Below, piece by piece: positions 54,146-64,000 of a stretch of DNA of 64,000 nt. The notes beneath the pieces are model-generated. The model searched no databases. It had not been told where the DNA came from and saw only the letters and a program-made list of their open reading frames with translations. Position numbers and translations under genes: made by a program. The stretch covers positions 40,051 to 104,050 of the forward strand of contig NW_005178468.1 of the NCBI RefSeq assembly GCF_000341285.1, written 5' to 3'. Source of the stretch: Galdieria sulphuraria (taxonomy: Eukaryota > Rhodophyta > Bangiophyceae > Galdieriales > Galdieriaceae). Positions within the stretch are counted from its first letter, which is position 1. Every line of letters starts with the position of its first letter.

Positions 54146-55360
54146 ATGAGTGCCGTTGAGTCAGAAAGAGTCAAGCAAAGAGAAGAAGAAGAAAGAGAAC
54201 AAAATTACGAGAATAACAGTATCACGTCCCTCAAGGACCAAGTAGATAAACCAGTTGAAGAGGATAATCGAGTGAACTCTCTGAATAACCAAGATGGGAG
54301 TTGGAAGGTTATCGACGCTCAACCTTTGATGGACAACTTGAATGGTCCAACAGTTACAAGTGCACAGTTGCAAGAAACTGCGTATACTCACTTGGCTCGA
54401 ACCAATTCGGATACAAATATTGCTGTCGCTGCTCTGTTCGAGATAGCTGCTAGAACCGATGCAAGTCGTGTAACTCATAGTACAGAGAATAGAAAAGAGT
54501 CCTTTAGCTCTAGAAATGAAAGTATGACGGCTTTAAATGCGCGACATCGCAAGTTTCGAAGACAGTGGAACTCTAAGATGACTCCGGAAGAAGTACACCT
54601 GGCCTATTTACACCGCATGAAAGAAGAAAGTGAATCTGCAAAGGAGGTTAATATTACTCGTCGGAAACGAAAGAAGGAGCTATCGGACTCACAAGACGAG
54701 AAAATCTCAAAGGATGGATATTTCGAAAAAGATAGTTTTGAAGAGCAGCATGATAAATGGCCTGCTCCTCCGAATTCTTCTTCGAATAAGGACGTGGCAT
54801 TAGGATCTAAGAGCGATTCCGACGACTCGGATATCTTGGAAGGAACCGACAGTAGCGGAAATGGGAACGGTAGCAGTAATGACAATAATACAGGTACTGG
54901 TAGTGGAAGTGGATCGAATCATGGACATTCTGTAAAAAATCCTATCCGTCGTTCTCCTGCTTTGTCAACTTTTGAGAAAAATGCGGAAGTGGATATTTGG
55001 CGTCGTATGAATTTCAAGTCAGACGACTATGTGGATAAGCTGGATAGCAATAAATTTTTGTCCTTATCGGGTGTAGGAAGCTCGTTTAGTGACTTGAATC
55101 AATTTTTGGCGCCGTCTATAAGTTCAAATGGTACAGCTTCGAGTCATCGGAAGAAGATGCTGTTTGGGGAAAGATGCAGTGCAGAAGAAAGGAAGGAGAA
55201 GCTTGAACGTTATCGCCGTAAGCGTGAGGAAAGGATTTTCCGTAAACAAGTGAGATATGATGTTCGTAAGAGGCTAGCAGAAAGTCGTCCTCGTGTTCAT
55301 GGTCGCTTTTGCAAGCCTTCTGAACAGCAAACACTCTCTCACACTCAAAATGACAAATAA
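54146..55360 (+). CDS. CCT-domain transcription regulator
   Basis: 404 aa, no intron. CCT domains occur in plant CONSTANS, TOC1/PRR and ZIM-type regulators of light and circadian responses and bind DNA or NF-Y. The C-terminal domain (about residues 350-390) reads EERKEKLERYRRKREERIFRKQVRYDVRKRLAESRPRVHGRF, matching R...L.RYR.KRk.R.F.KkirY..RK..A..RPRvkGRF. The N-terminal half is Glu/Arg/Asn/Ser-rich; the middle has an NG/SG low-complexity stretch near 54855-54930. No B-box or receiver domain is seen, so it is a CCT-only protein. A (CT)n tract lies upstream. Confidence 0.9.
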   Translation: MSAVESERVKQREEEEREQNYENNSITSLKDQVDKPVEEDNRVNSLNNQDGSWKVIDAQPLMDNLNGPTVTSAQLQETAYTHLARTNSDTNIAVAALFEIAARTDASRVTHSTENRKESFSSRNESMTALNARHRKFRRQWNSKMTPEEVHLAYLHRMKEESESAKEVNITRRKRKKELSDSQDEKISKDGYFEKDSFEEQHDKWPAPPNSSSNKDVALGSKSDSDDSDILEGTDSSGNGNGSSNDNNTGTGSGSGSNHGHSVKNPIRRSPALSTFEKNAEVDIWRRMNFKSDDYVDKLDSNKFLSLSGVGSSFSDLNQFLAPSISSNGTASSHRKKMLFGERCSAEERKEKLERYRRKREERIFRKQVRYDVRKRLAESRPRVHGRFCKPSEQQTLSHTQNDK

Positions 55361-55513
55361 CTTGTTGCTGTACTTTGTAAATATGTCGTGGTTAGGAGAC
55401 AACACGAATTGTTGTGTGTATTGTATTTTCTTTAGGGATACTATGTTGGGTATGATATGTATAAAAGTGAAATATTACCGCCTTCTTATTTCAACTAGAC
55501 AAAGTATGTATTT

Positions 55514-56744
55514 TTATTCGGAATCTACTATCTTTAACGCTTTGCGTGCCATGGTCAAAGCACCTTTATAGTTTTTATGAACTCCTATAAATCCCGTAGC
55601 ATGTACAAACACGCAGTCTGGTATACCCACCACACTACTCAGTGCATCATCTCGTAGGCCTCTCCAATTGGAGGGCAAAGGCTTTCTGCTCTTGAAGGAT
55701 TGTTCTGAGAGACTAACTGCCTGGACACTCCAAGAGCCATCTTTTCGTGGATACAAAACATATTTGATGCTCTTTGCTTCGTCATTTTGAGCTACTTCTT
55801 CGAGTTCATAAAGATGCGATTTCCATGGACACGCAGTTTCTAAGACTACAATTTCTAATGAGTCATCTATGGAGGCTCTCCTATCAAAAGCCTCTTTTAC
55901 AATATTTCTGGCTGGAAGCCAAATATTAGCACTCTTCTTTACAAACTCTATAAATTCATCTCCCGCCAGCTTCATCGCCTTTTGAAAAGCTGTCTCTTCA
56001 TCAGGGTCACTATCATTCCAAGCTGGATTCAAACTTCCTACTCGAGCAGAAAGATGTGTATGAATGGAATATTTCGGTGCAACATCGGTATCATAAGCAT
56101 TGACTCCATTATCAATAGCATCCAGTTCCTCTACAAAAGAGTTGTAAACATGTTCGAAAAGAATACTTCTATTCGTGTCGTCCATGTCCGGCAAAAGTTT
56201 GGTGAGAATTTCTCTACCAAAGTGCTTGTAGACTAGTCCAGCACTACTTAAAGGGATAGAAGTTTTCGCCGAAAAAGTTTCAAAGAAACCGCGTTGATGA
56301 TGGTCGAAACGAAATATAGTTGGGTCATAAACACCTCCAACGTCAACAACGCAGTCCATCTGGGATAAAACATTCTATTTCAAGAGAATATGCTTAACAA
56401 TTAACTGGGGGCAAAGGAATCTTACTTCTTCTCGGGTCCTAACAACTGAGGCATCTCTAAAATTATCCGTAAGCCTTAATAAAAAACATGCCAAAGCTTC
56501 ATCGCAACTGCACAGAGTATGTTAAGAAATCTTCGCTAGCAAGTGATACGTACTGAAACTTTCCATTGTGAGTACCGATTCGTTTGGTGGTCATAGCCAT
56601 AAAACTCTTCCAAATGGTTTTTTGAACTCGGAAATCACTAGGAAAAAGCTTCCAGTTAACTTTGATATGCTTTGACAAAACTGGAAAATAGTTGCAGAGA
56701 AATGGCAATGAAGTGGAAGTTCTGATAATCAATCCCAAGAAGCG
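55514..56744 (-). CDS. MYG1: MYG1 exonuclease (DHH-like)
   Basis: Exons 56744-56554, 56507-56426 and 56359-55514 (introns 46 and 66 nt) give 372 aa. MYG1 is a 3'-5' RNA exonuclease coordinating nucleus and mitochondria in animals. Splicing builds IGTHNGKFHCDEALACFLLRLT, then VRTREEMDCVVDVGG, followed by FRFDHHQRGF, the metal site. Further marks are LSSAGLVYKHFG, EELDAIDNGVNAYD, LSARVGSLNPAWND, WRGLRDDALSSVVGIPDCVFVHATGFIGVHKNY. The ATG at 56744 gives a 48-residue basic leader (MRFLGLIIRTSTSLPFL...), plausible for mitochondrial import; the ATG at 56600 gives the core alone, and dual use is possible. Confidence 0.93.
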
Positions 56745-56932
56745 CATAGTAATTGGAAAAGTCTTTTTAGGATTGTGCATGCCGATGGCAAGTTGACAAT
56801 GATAGAAATAAAAGACACTTTTGACTCCTCCAAACAAATGTTTCAAAACAATTTATGAGAATCAGTGTACTATTCACTCGCCATCGTATTCCCACAAGAT
56901 ATTTTCGTTACCAGGAAAACCACATAGTTGCG

Positions 56933-57259
56933 CTACAGTAAGCAACTACACAGTTCTGCACAGGCCAAAGCAGCACAACAAGCAGCACAACAGGTAAGAC
57001 AAGTTTGAGCGTCATCTCCCCCTCCTTGATTCATAGGAGATCTATTCACAAGTCAAATTCGAAACAAGTTGATAAATGGCGTATAGATTACATACTGTTG
57101 CTGTTGATAGTTGGGGTCCTGAACATAAACGACGTTAGGAGGAGGTTGTGGATAACCGCTGTTGGGAGGATATCCATAAGGGTCTTGCTGTTGTTGATAA
57201 TAAGGTTGTGGAGGTTCACTATAGTTGCCATATGTTGGTTTTTCATTGTAATATGCCAT
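56933..57259 (-). CDS. CYSTM-type Cys-rich tail-anchored protein
   Basis: Exons 57259-57096 and 57041-56933 with a 54-nt intron give 90 aa. The first 60 residues are Pro/Tyr/Gln-rich (YYQQQQDPYGYPPNSGYPQP). Splicing in the AAC-CAA region joins QQQQS to PMNQGGGDDAQTCLTCC and then AACCAALACAELCSCLL at the very end, matching the cysteine-rich transmembrane module (CYSTM), a short tail-anchored membrane element of stress-response proteins in plants and fungi. A read of the first exon alone runs into the intron and misses the Cys module. The gene is only 327 bp. Confidence 0.78.
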
Positions 57260-57871
57260 CACTTGGATAAAAGAATAGTTCAATTGCACGATCAGCAAAA
57301 TTGTGATTCAGCCAAAGGAATGTGACACGCTCTCTCCTCTTGGATGATATGTCCTTATTGAATATTCGATCCGTACTGAAGAACATAGGATATGAATTGA
57401 TGAACAACTAATATATGTGCAATGATCAGGAAAGGTAGTCTTTTGTAGCATTGTAACAGGAAAACATTATAGTGAACGTTCTACTCTATGTGTAAGAACT
57501 AGTTTTCTCCTCCTTGAAAATAATAGGCTGTTCGCTCTTTCAACTCATTACGAGTCAAATGAGAATGTAACACAAAAACAGTCAAACCTAGTGACTAAAC
57601 GAGGTTTTCAATCAAACAAGTTGTGACAGAGTCCCTTTGGTTCCTACTTTGGCTTATTGATGCAAATGGCTAAAATGGGAAAATTGTATAGTGGAGAAGA
57701 TAACAATTATTATATATATATATATATATATATTGATCTTCCAATCTAAAAATATTGAACCAAGCTTATCTTTTTACATCATTCTAATCAAATAGAGTCA
57801 TTTCTACATCATTCTATGTAGGTATTCCAACCCAACTCTTCGTATGACTTGTGAAACTCTATCGAGACCCG
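57260..57871. other. 612-bp divergent intergenic region
   Basis: This region lies between the CYSTM start and the GFA-type start and contains a TA microsatellite at 57711-57733. No gene, RNA or terminal repeat is recognised. It likely holds both promoters. Confidence 0.5.
57711..57733. repeat. (TA)n microsatellite
   Basis: A 23-bp alternating T/A run about 140 bp upstream of the GFA-type gene. Confidence 0.95.
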
Positions 57872-58528
57872 ATGCAAAATGGTTGTTTTCGAAAATTGAT
57901 TCTCCACATGGCATATGTTTGGGATACCGCAAGTCTCGGGATACGATATGTATCCAAGAAGCCAGAGTTTTCCAAGCAAGATGAAACCATAACTATACAC
58001 AAGGGTCACTGTCACTGTGGCAAAGTGCAGTTTCAAGTGGAAGCACCACGAGGATTTGTTGCCATAGACTGCGATTGTTCCATCTGTGTTGCCAAAGGGA
58101 TCCTTCACTTGATGGTTCCTGCCGAGAAGTTGCAAATCGATGCACAAAGTCTAAAAGCTCTCTCTACTTACCAGTTCCACACAAAAGTAGCGAGACACAC
58201 TTTTTGTTCTACTTGTGGAATTCATCCTTTCTGTAAGTGACTTTCACATGAAAGAGTAGCCTCAATTTTCAGTATTACAGATACTCCCCGTTGTAATCCT
58301 GAAAGTATATCTATCAATGTCCGCTGTTTAGATCCCTCAACTTTAGGAACCGTAAGCAGACAAATAGATTAGGTGTCTTATGTCTCTACAACTGCCTATT
58401 ATGCTTCTTAGGTTTGCATCGAGTTTTTAGATGGTAAAAATTTTACAGGCTCCTTATCGATAGGAAATAACGGAGTTTATTATTTGAAAGATAACCAGAA
58501 GAAGGCTGAACACTCAATTCGTTGTTGA
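57872..58528 (+). CDS. GFA/CENP-V family protein
   Basis: Exons 57872-58232, 58281-58351 and 58412-58528 (introns 48 and 60 nt) give 182 aa. The GFA fold (formaldehyde-activating enzyme, CENP-V) binds two zincs through Cys. Visible ligands: HKGHCHCGKVQFQV, FVAIDCDCSICVAKG and HTFCSTCGIHPF joined by splicing to YTPRCNPES, matching FCstCGv.sFY.pRsnP. VRCLDPSTL follows. Residues 1-50 are an extension with basic residues. Function in the family is varied (S-hydroxymethyl-glutathione synthesis or chromatin); the substrate is not evident. Confidence 0.88.
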
Positions 58529-58706
58529 ATTGTTGAAGATGATGATTGGATTTTGTACCTTGCAAGGTTTTCAAGTTGGAAATAAAGAGTCAAGTTACAA
58601 ACTATGCAATAGATGTTTTCTGTTATATATCTCTAAAAGACGGGAAAAGAAGGCAACGCTAAGTTTCAGGTTATTGCAAATAGTAGCCGGACAGCAAACC
58701 AAAAAT

Positions 58707-59761
58707 ATGCAAGAAAACCCATCCAGTAGTCCTTTTGAGAGAAGGATGGAAAGTTATCAAACCCAAGGTTGGCATAATGTTATGGTTATGTAACCTTTTT
58801 TACTAGAAACTGGATAGATTCTAATGACTTGCACCAGTTATGGCGTCCTCGTGAAGAAGACCTTGAGAAACTTTATCGAGTTCCGTTGGGTTTGACCAAC
58901 GAACAACTTGTTGAAAAGTTGCAACTATTTTCAGGGGAAGGAGAAGAGAAGACGTTGTTTGTTTGGGTAAACAGAGACTTGTTGGGCTATCGCTTTTTAT
59001 TTTGGTTGACCGGAATGGTGTTGAAAGAAAAGCAAGATGGAGATGTAGAGCATGCAAACAAACTAGAGATTATAAGAGATTGGGTATGGTTACTTGAAAT
59101 TTGAGATATCGCTCTTTCTGAACGTTTGTATGGTGCTTAGGTTATTGAAAGTGTCGTGAAGATAGATCGATTTCTAGTGAGAAGAGTGAAACAAGCAGAA
59201 GAAAAACTAAAAAGTTTAATTCAAGACTACGATTCTTTTAAAACTTCACCGGAGAAGAAACTGCTTCAAATAACTGGACAAAGCGAAATGGACTTTGTTT
59301 GTCTCTGGGTAGTTGTGTATACCGCAGTTATAGCGTGGAAACTGAGAGCAGCCCAAACAGAAAGTTCAGCGACCCATCCTTCTTCCATAGTTGTGAGCGA
59401 ATGTCGTCATTTGTTGGAACAAAAAGACGTGTTTCAAAGGAAAACTCCGAAAGGGTTGAAATTAGTCGCACAACTATTTGATAGGTCGATAGAGGAACTG
59501 AATCCGAGGTTGAAGACACTTGGAGACACGGATATTCGAGAGATTGGTCGCCTGATGACCATTTTGGAGTTACTTCCAGCAGACCCGTATCGTCTGTTGT
59601 GTAGAATTGCTTGTAATCTTTATGACGGTGCAATTCTACTTCAATACGGAGTGGAGAATTATCAGATTGGTTCCGTACGCTTTGGTTTAGATCCTTATTC
59701 TTTTGACTCTGAATCGAAAATACCCAAATTGAATAACCCTTTTATCACCATTGGAAAATGA
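58707..59761 (+). CDS. conserved-looking orphan, three exons
   Basis: Exons 58707-58767, 58818-59083 and 59141-59761 give 315 aa. The N-terminal part has DLHQLWRPREEDLEKLYRVPLGLTNEQLVEKLQLFSGEG and NRDLLGYRFLFWLTGMVL; the middle has a helical stretch (RRVKQAEEKLKSLIQDYD) and one hydrophobic helix (DFVCLWVVVYTAVIAWKLRA). The C-terminal region is soluble (ELLPADPYRLLCRIACNLYDGAIL). The frame is also open further upstream from 58539, which would add a basic, plastid-leader-like N-terminus but start 10 bp after the previous stop. Intron 1 has donor GTTGGC. No family is recognised; a plastid protein is one possibility. Confidence 0.65.
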
Positions 59762-59972
59762 ATACTCAAGTTTTGGTGTAAAGGAATAGATAAGTTTGAA
59801 GATGAAATAGATGAGTTTGGGAAGTTCAAGTGGAAAGGAGTGAATAAATAAACCACATCTTGTTGAAAATATACACACGTGAATCAATGAGAACGACAAC
59901 TTATTCCCCCATATAAGTCATTTTATTCCAATACAACTCGAAATGCATAGAAATAAAGGTTAGGATAGCTGT

Positions 59973-61271
59973 TCATGAAGTTGCTTGATTGGATTGTATA
60001 ATATTTTCCGATGAATAGGAATATAAAACAACATTTCTATCGTTGGATGCCTGTAAAGGTCGAACATTATCCATTTCTTGACAACAACGAATCATATTCC
60101 ATTGTTCCTGTCCGATGGTAAGTAACTCTGCAAATACCAACCAATGCACGTTTTCTGAACAAGGAGGAAACGAAAGTGAGCCTATACTAATGTGTCCAAG
60201 GAATGAAGACTCAAAAAAAACAGATGAAATACCTTGATAAGAAAAATAACTCGAACTCGAAAGAGGAGGAATGATATCACCGAGATCAAAGTCAACCTTG
60301 GGCTTCTTTGAAGAATCGTCATTTGAAAACGAGCTATATAACTGAATAATCGGGTTGAATGAAGGATTCAAGTTGCCAATTCGAAGAAGAGCTGATAAAT
60401 AAATATAATCTGAATGGTCACGTGAAGACTTGCGAAAGACGATATTCATCTCGGCATCCGTTCGAATTCCTTCCAAAGCATGTTCTGAAGAAGGAATATG
60501 AAATACAATATGATCAAAAGTATAAGTATCTTTAGAAATTGTATCTTCTATAGTTGCTGCTGGTGCAGGAATACCACTGTTGCAGGAAAGAATAAAACGA
60601 CAATAGATACAAAGACAACTGTTATCCAAATAGTCTTACCTTTGGTCCATCAATGGCACATCACCAACCATAGAAGGAGGTGGAAAGCTTTGTTCAATAA
60701 CAATTATATTTCGTAAACTGGGTTCTTGACGAGCAAAGAATTTGGCGCGCCTTGAAAGCAAGCGATAGGGTGACTCTGAAACATTTTCTACAGTAGAACT
60801 TGATTTAGTTAGCACGATTGGACTTTGAAGTTTTCCCTCTGAACAAAGATAATAGGATTCTTCCAAAGATCCCCATTGTGGCGGTCCAAGACTACTTTTG
60901 CTATCGTAATCATAGACTTGAGACTCAGAAGCACCAACCAGACGATTGGAAAAGCTGTAAAATAGAATACTACTCCATAAAATATTACAAAATGACCTCC
61001 TTGAAATATGAACTTTCCTATCTCTTTTTGAATGTTCTTTGAAAGGTCCCACAGAACCGATCAGCCAAACTGGGTCATATGTGGAATAGTACTCGCTATT
61101 TTTCCAGGGAAAGCGTGAATAAAGAATTCTCATTCGAAAACATCTACACCACTTTTGATTTTTGAACAGCTTTTGGGTCTTGTTATGGACGAAACTGTTA
61201 GATGTGACGATATCTCTAAGAAAGCAGATGCGCATTCTATTGCCCCAGTTCTTCTTCAATCCTTTCTGCAT
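59973..61271 (-). CDS. alpha-carbonic-anhydrase-like protein, lumen-type targeting, zinc ligands lost
   Basis: Exons 61271-60640 and 60576-59973 with a 63-nt intron give 411 aa. Alpha-CA marks: PPQWGSLEESYYLCSEGKLQSPIVL (residues 130-154), FHIPSSEHALEG (236-247), AEMNIVFR (252-259) and ISIGSLSFPPCSENVHWLVF. Family zinc histidines lie at H94, H96 and H119 in HFH..PSEH...ELHLVH. Here the H94 position is Val235, H96 is His237 and H119 is Asn255, so two of three ligands are gone. The N-terminus has a long basic region, then RRSFCNILWSSILFYSFSN and LVGAS, resembling a bipartite leader with a twin-Arg thylakoid-lumen signal. Probably a catalytically dead CA-related protein. Confidence 0.8.
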
Positions 61272-61529
61272 TCAACAGAGTGTTATATACAATTGTAAAT
61301 ATGCAAGTATCTAATTGGATAAAGGCCAAAGGAAAGTGGAAAATTTTCAACTGCCATCAATAGACTTGCGATATTACAAACTCTATTAACATTCAAATAT
61401 CTTTCAAGTACCTTCATTTCAATCGTTTCTGAAAAGATTGGCAAATGGAAAGTCATTATCACCTCGCCCATCGATTTTTGGTTCGCGCATCATTGAGACT
61501 AGTCTTCAAAAGTGTGACTTGCCAACAAT

Positions 61530-62417
61530 ATGCAACGAATGACGTCCCTTCTCAGATGGACACAAACAAGTTTCCAAACAAAGGGTTTGCAAAAAGTTTC
61601 AAGATATGACTACATTGTTCGATCTATTTATTCCGCCTCACCTACAAACTTATTTCAAGGGACTACTCCAAGTCTTAGGAAAAGCACCCAGTTGATGGTG
61701 GCTGCGAGGAATAAGAAAACGAAAGCAGACAAGAATAAAAAGAAAGACATTTTGAAAGAATTGAGTTCAGAAGAACTCTTATTTGATCCGCAAGAACTGG
61801 CGTCCAGTTTAGATAAAACAGTAACAACCTTCCAGTCTCAACTTGCAACCATTCGCACAGGCTTCGCACATCCTGCTATATTGGACAGTAAGTGGACTTG
61901 GAATATAAAAGCTTTATATGAAATATCATACTTGTAGGAGTAACGGTGGAGGCCTATGGAACGAACTGTTCGTTGAAGGAAGTTGCACAAGTAACACAGA
62001 AGGATGCGAAAACTTTGAGAGTACAAGTATTTGATCCACAAATTACTTCTGCTGTCGATAAGGCCATTCGCACAGCAGGTTTAGGACTCAATCCACAAGT
62101 AGAACGTCCTGGTATTCTCTCAGTTCCGATTCCTCGTCCAGATCAAGAAACTAGAACAAAGTTGGTTAAAGTGAGTTAGTCTTATATTCAGAAATTCCCT
62201 TAAATTGCGTCAAAAGGAAGTTACAAAACAAGCTGAAACAGCACGAAAAGCATTGAGAAGTGTAAGGAACAAAGTTGCTCAAGATGTGAAGAAAACAAAT
62301 GTTTCGGAAGATGAACAGAAATTATCTGAAAGGGCATTGGATGATTTGGTTCATCAATACATTGGAAAAATTGACTCCCTTTTAGAGAATAAAAAGACTG
62401 AACTTGAAAGAACTTAA
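61530..62417 (+). CDS. RRF: organellar ribosome recycling factor
   Basis: Exons 61530-61887, 61938-62170 and 62217-62417 (introns 50 and 46 nt) give 263 aa. RRF splits post-termination ribosomes with EF-G. Splicing builds TVTTFQSQLATIRTGFAHPAILDRVTVEAYGT, matching bacterial ....f...Ls.iRtGRA.p.lLd.i.VeYYGt, then RVQVFDPQITSAVDKAIRTAGLGLNPQ and PIPRPDQETRTKLVK joined to EVTKQAETARKALRSVRN. The family Arg-132 context R.S/NiR is conserved as ALRSVRN. A 75-residue basic N-terminal extension points to a plastid or mitochondrion; the composition does not decide between them. Confidence 0.92.
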
Positions 62418-62686
62418 TACTCAACAAAAAAAATTTAATTTTTCTCTTTCTCTACAGTTTCCACAAGCTGACAAGAGCAGAAAGACACAAGCAAAAACAA
62501 CCACAGAAAACTATACTCCTTTGTTCTATCTCTTCGATTGGGTTCCCACAAAAAGTAAACAAGCTATGGAAGTTGCGTCTCCTTCACATAGTTTCTTTGC
62601 TTCTTCGCCTATTATCTGTTCCCAAGCACTTTTTTTGACCAAGAAAATTCAAATTCTTCTTATATTCTTCCGAGAGAGACTTGTTT

Positions 62687-63313
62687 TCAAATTTTGTTGA
62701 TTTTGGAAGCTACAACTTGAGGGTTTGCTTTGCTCAAGATCTCTTTGTTTTGAGATTTAAAGTCAAAGTTACAGTTGTGTTTGTCCGAGTATCTATGTTC
62801 AGAACAGAAGACATAGCCACAGCGACAAGAGAATCCTGTCAATCCCACTTTCTTGTTACACCACTGACAACGATTCTTGGGTTTTTGTTCCGTATGCTCC
62901 CCTTGTTCTGTAGCTTTGGACAGCGACTGCGTTTCTTGCTCTACGTTACTTTCCTGTACAAACTGCGAGGTTTCCGAAGGGGTAACCTCAGCAACATAGC
63001 CTTGACTTGTATGAGCTTCGTCAAAAGTACCCCTCCCTTCCCCTTGTTGCTTTCCGAGGGGGCTCAAGTCGTGCAATTCCGCACCTTGAACAGTCTCCAA
63101 CCCTCCTTTATCATGTTTCTGTTGTTGTTGTTGTTGCTGACAGACGGACTCTACTTGAAGTCTTTGTTGTTCTTGACGCAGATGCTCTCTGTAACACTTG
63201 GAACACATGTCAAGAGTGGAAGAGGTACCATAAAACCCACAACCCTTTACACAAGGAGTGGGAACTGCGGCACTTCTGACCTCAGTACTTTCACTTCTCT
63301 TGTTTTCTGCCAT
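62687..63313 (-). CDS. A20/AN1 zinc-finger stress-associated protein
   Basis: 208 aa, no intron. Stress-associated proteins bind ubiquitin through A20 and modulate stress responses. The A20 finger is at residues 19-46: CVKGCGFYGTSSTLDMCSKCYREH (C-x3-C...C-x2-C). A Gln-rich linker with a poly-Gln run and charged low complexity follows. The AN1 finger is at about 145-190: RCQWCNKKVGLTGFSCRCGYVFCSEHRYSDKHNCNFDF, with all Cys/His ligands. A TTG 12 codons upstream is not used; the ATG begins the family MAE.. pattern. The opposite strand has a long frame that is a shadow. Confidence 0.93.
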   Translation of the reverse strand: MAENKRSESTEVRSAAVPTPCVKGCGFYGTSSTLDMCSKCYREHLRQEQQRLQVESVCQQQQQQQKHDKGGLETVQGAELHDLSPLGKQQGEGRGTFDEAHTSQGYVAEVTPSETSQFVQESNVEQETQSLSKATEQGEHTEQKPKNRCQWCNKKVGLTGFSCRCGYVFCSEHRYSDKHNCNFDFKSQNKEILSKANPQVVASKINKI

Positions 63314-63707
63314 GACACGAACCAAAAATAACTTTCCACAAGTTGCCAAAAAAGGGCTTCAAGCAAATATACAAAGACACCCAAAAGTGACGAACACCAC
63401 AGAAGCGTCCAAAATTGACTTGCAGTGGGAAAATTTCTCTGATTGGCAAAGCGACAACGACACGATGTTCTGGAGAATTTGTCCCATCGAGACCTCTTCT
63501 TCCCGTGGGGGACTTTAGATAATATTCCTTCTCTTATTATTGTATATCCCATCGTAGGCCACTTTGTAAACCATAGGAAACAATCAGAAAGTTTACTAAA
63601 AGTTTGCCTCGTTTCTATTCAGAACTTATAATTTATCTCAAGCTTACAGTTTCCCTATTAGGACCCATTGGTAACAAACAACTCTTGCACGTGCTTTAAC
63701 TTCACTG
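63314..63707. promoter_or_regulatory. 394-bp divergent intergenic region with G-box
   Basis: Between the A20/AN1 start and the truncated coiled-coil gene. A CACGTG box lies at 63688-63693, 15 bp before the plus-strand ATG, and may sit in the leader. Frames of 60-100 codons cross the region on both strands, without a signature. Confidence 0.4.
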
Positions 63708-64000
63708 ATGGAAGAACTGAAGGAAATCTTGAGATTGGCAAAAAATATACTCTTATCTGTGGATGAAGAATACGAGAGACTTGTTAGACAGCACGAAAAT
63801 CTGATCAACCAGCAAGGTAACATTGAAGAAGAGTGTAACAGGATTACAGACGAGCTCAAGATTCTATCAAACCTTCAAGATCATTGGATTAATAACAAAC
63901 TTTGGCTTGAAGAACCTTTGACCCTTACTGGAAGTTGTAGGACAAAAGAGAACTGGTGCGGAGGTTTTTTGTGTAAAGAACTAAAAAAACTGACTTTTCT
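63708..64000 (+). CDS. N-terminal part of a coiled-coil protein, truncated by window end
   Basis: An ATG at 63708 opens a frame that stays open to the window edge (97 codons). The translation is helical and charged: MEELKEILRLAKNILLSVDE, then EYERLVRQHENLINQQG, EEECNRITDELKILSNLQ and DHWINNKLWLEEP. Heptads suggest a coiled coil. A GTAACA following CAG near 63814 and an ACAG acceptor 25 nt later could be a very short intron but is below the size range seen here. Family unknown. Confidence 0.5.
   Translation, partial: MEELKEILRLAKNILLSVDEEYERLVRQHENLINQQGNIEEECNRITDELKILSNLQDHWINNKLWLEEPLTLTGSCRTKENWCGGFLCKELKKLTF

Noticed and set aside
62681-63331. 216-codon plus-strand frame
   Set aside because: It mirrors the A20/AN1 gene on the opposite strand; the zinc-finger frame is clearly the coded one.

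Overview
The window looks like nuclear DNA of a unicellular red alga of the Cyanidiophyceae, most like Galdieria. Genes are packed at roughly one per 1.3 kb on both strands, with almost no room between them. I could place 61 spliceosomal introns of 38-87 nt, most close to 50 nt. With one exception (GALE), every spliced model sums to a whole number of codons. The gene set mixes general eukaryotic functions with plastid and mitochondrial ones: thylakoid-style targeting, a CCT-domain protein, ribosome recycling factor, RsfS/iojap and mS29. The genus is an inference; no rRNA or marker gene is present. I saw no rRNA, tRNA, CRISPR array, transposon or virus-like element.

Layout. 1-8.3 kb: a possible upstream gene tail, a mitochondrial protein with a degenerate P-loop, and the large DOP1/Dopey gene. 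8.4-16.7 kb: HIRIP3-like chaperone, MLF-like protein, a nuclear protein with a duplicated GNAAP motif, an unresolved locus, RsfS, a secreted protein, a small orphan and COX6A. 16.7-28.6 kb: ABHD10-like hydrolase without its nucleophile, Rab11, PRPP synthetase, ERO1, taxilin, HNH protein, QTRT2, a VanZ-like membrane protein, mevalonate diphosphate decarboxylase, an A/T-rich stretch and a small orphan. 29-43 kb: DMT transporter, membrane-anchored metallophosphatase, TBC1D13-like GAP, mS29/DAP3, PRP4, VMA21, DDX3/DED1, GPATCH1/TOUGH and TRAPPC13. 43-54 kb: repeats, a charged orphan, adenosine kinase, PDI, a membrane protein, a GT8 glycosyltransferase, a GIY-YIG protein, bZIP and UDP-galactose 4-epimerase. 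54-64 kb: CCT protein, MYG1, CYSTM protein, a GFA/CENPV-type protein, an orphan, a carbonic-anhydrase-like protein, RRF, an A20/AN1 protein and a truncated coiled-coil gene.

Several genes share a theme although they are not operonic. DOP1, Rab11, taxilin, TBC1D13, TRAPPC13 and VMA21 serve endomembrane traffic. ERO1 and PDI form an oxidative-folding pair. mS29, RsfS and RRF serve organelle translation. PRP4, GPATCH1 and DDX3 act on RNA. Neighbours are often head-to-head with start codons 56-105 bp apart, implying shared promoters, or tail-to-tail with stops as little as 8 bp apart.

The most unusual points are: a carbonic-anhydrase-like protein that lost two zinc ligands but keeps lumen-type targeting; an ABHD10-like protein without its catalytic serine; a plant GrxS16-type GIY-YIG domain fused to a membrane anchor; a recurrent class of 5' splice sites with T at +3; a GC-AG intron in adenosine kinase; a possible splice-created start codon in the HNH gene; and apparent one-base frame breaks in GALE and the HIRIP3-like gene. 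I did not find a clearly new multi-gene system.
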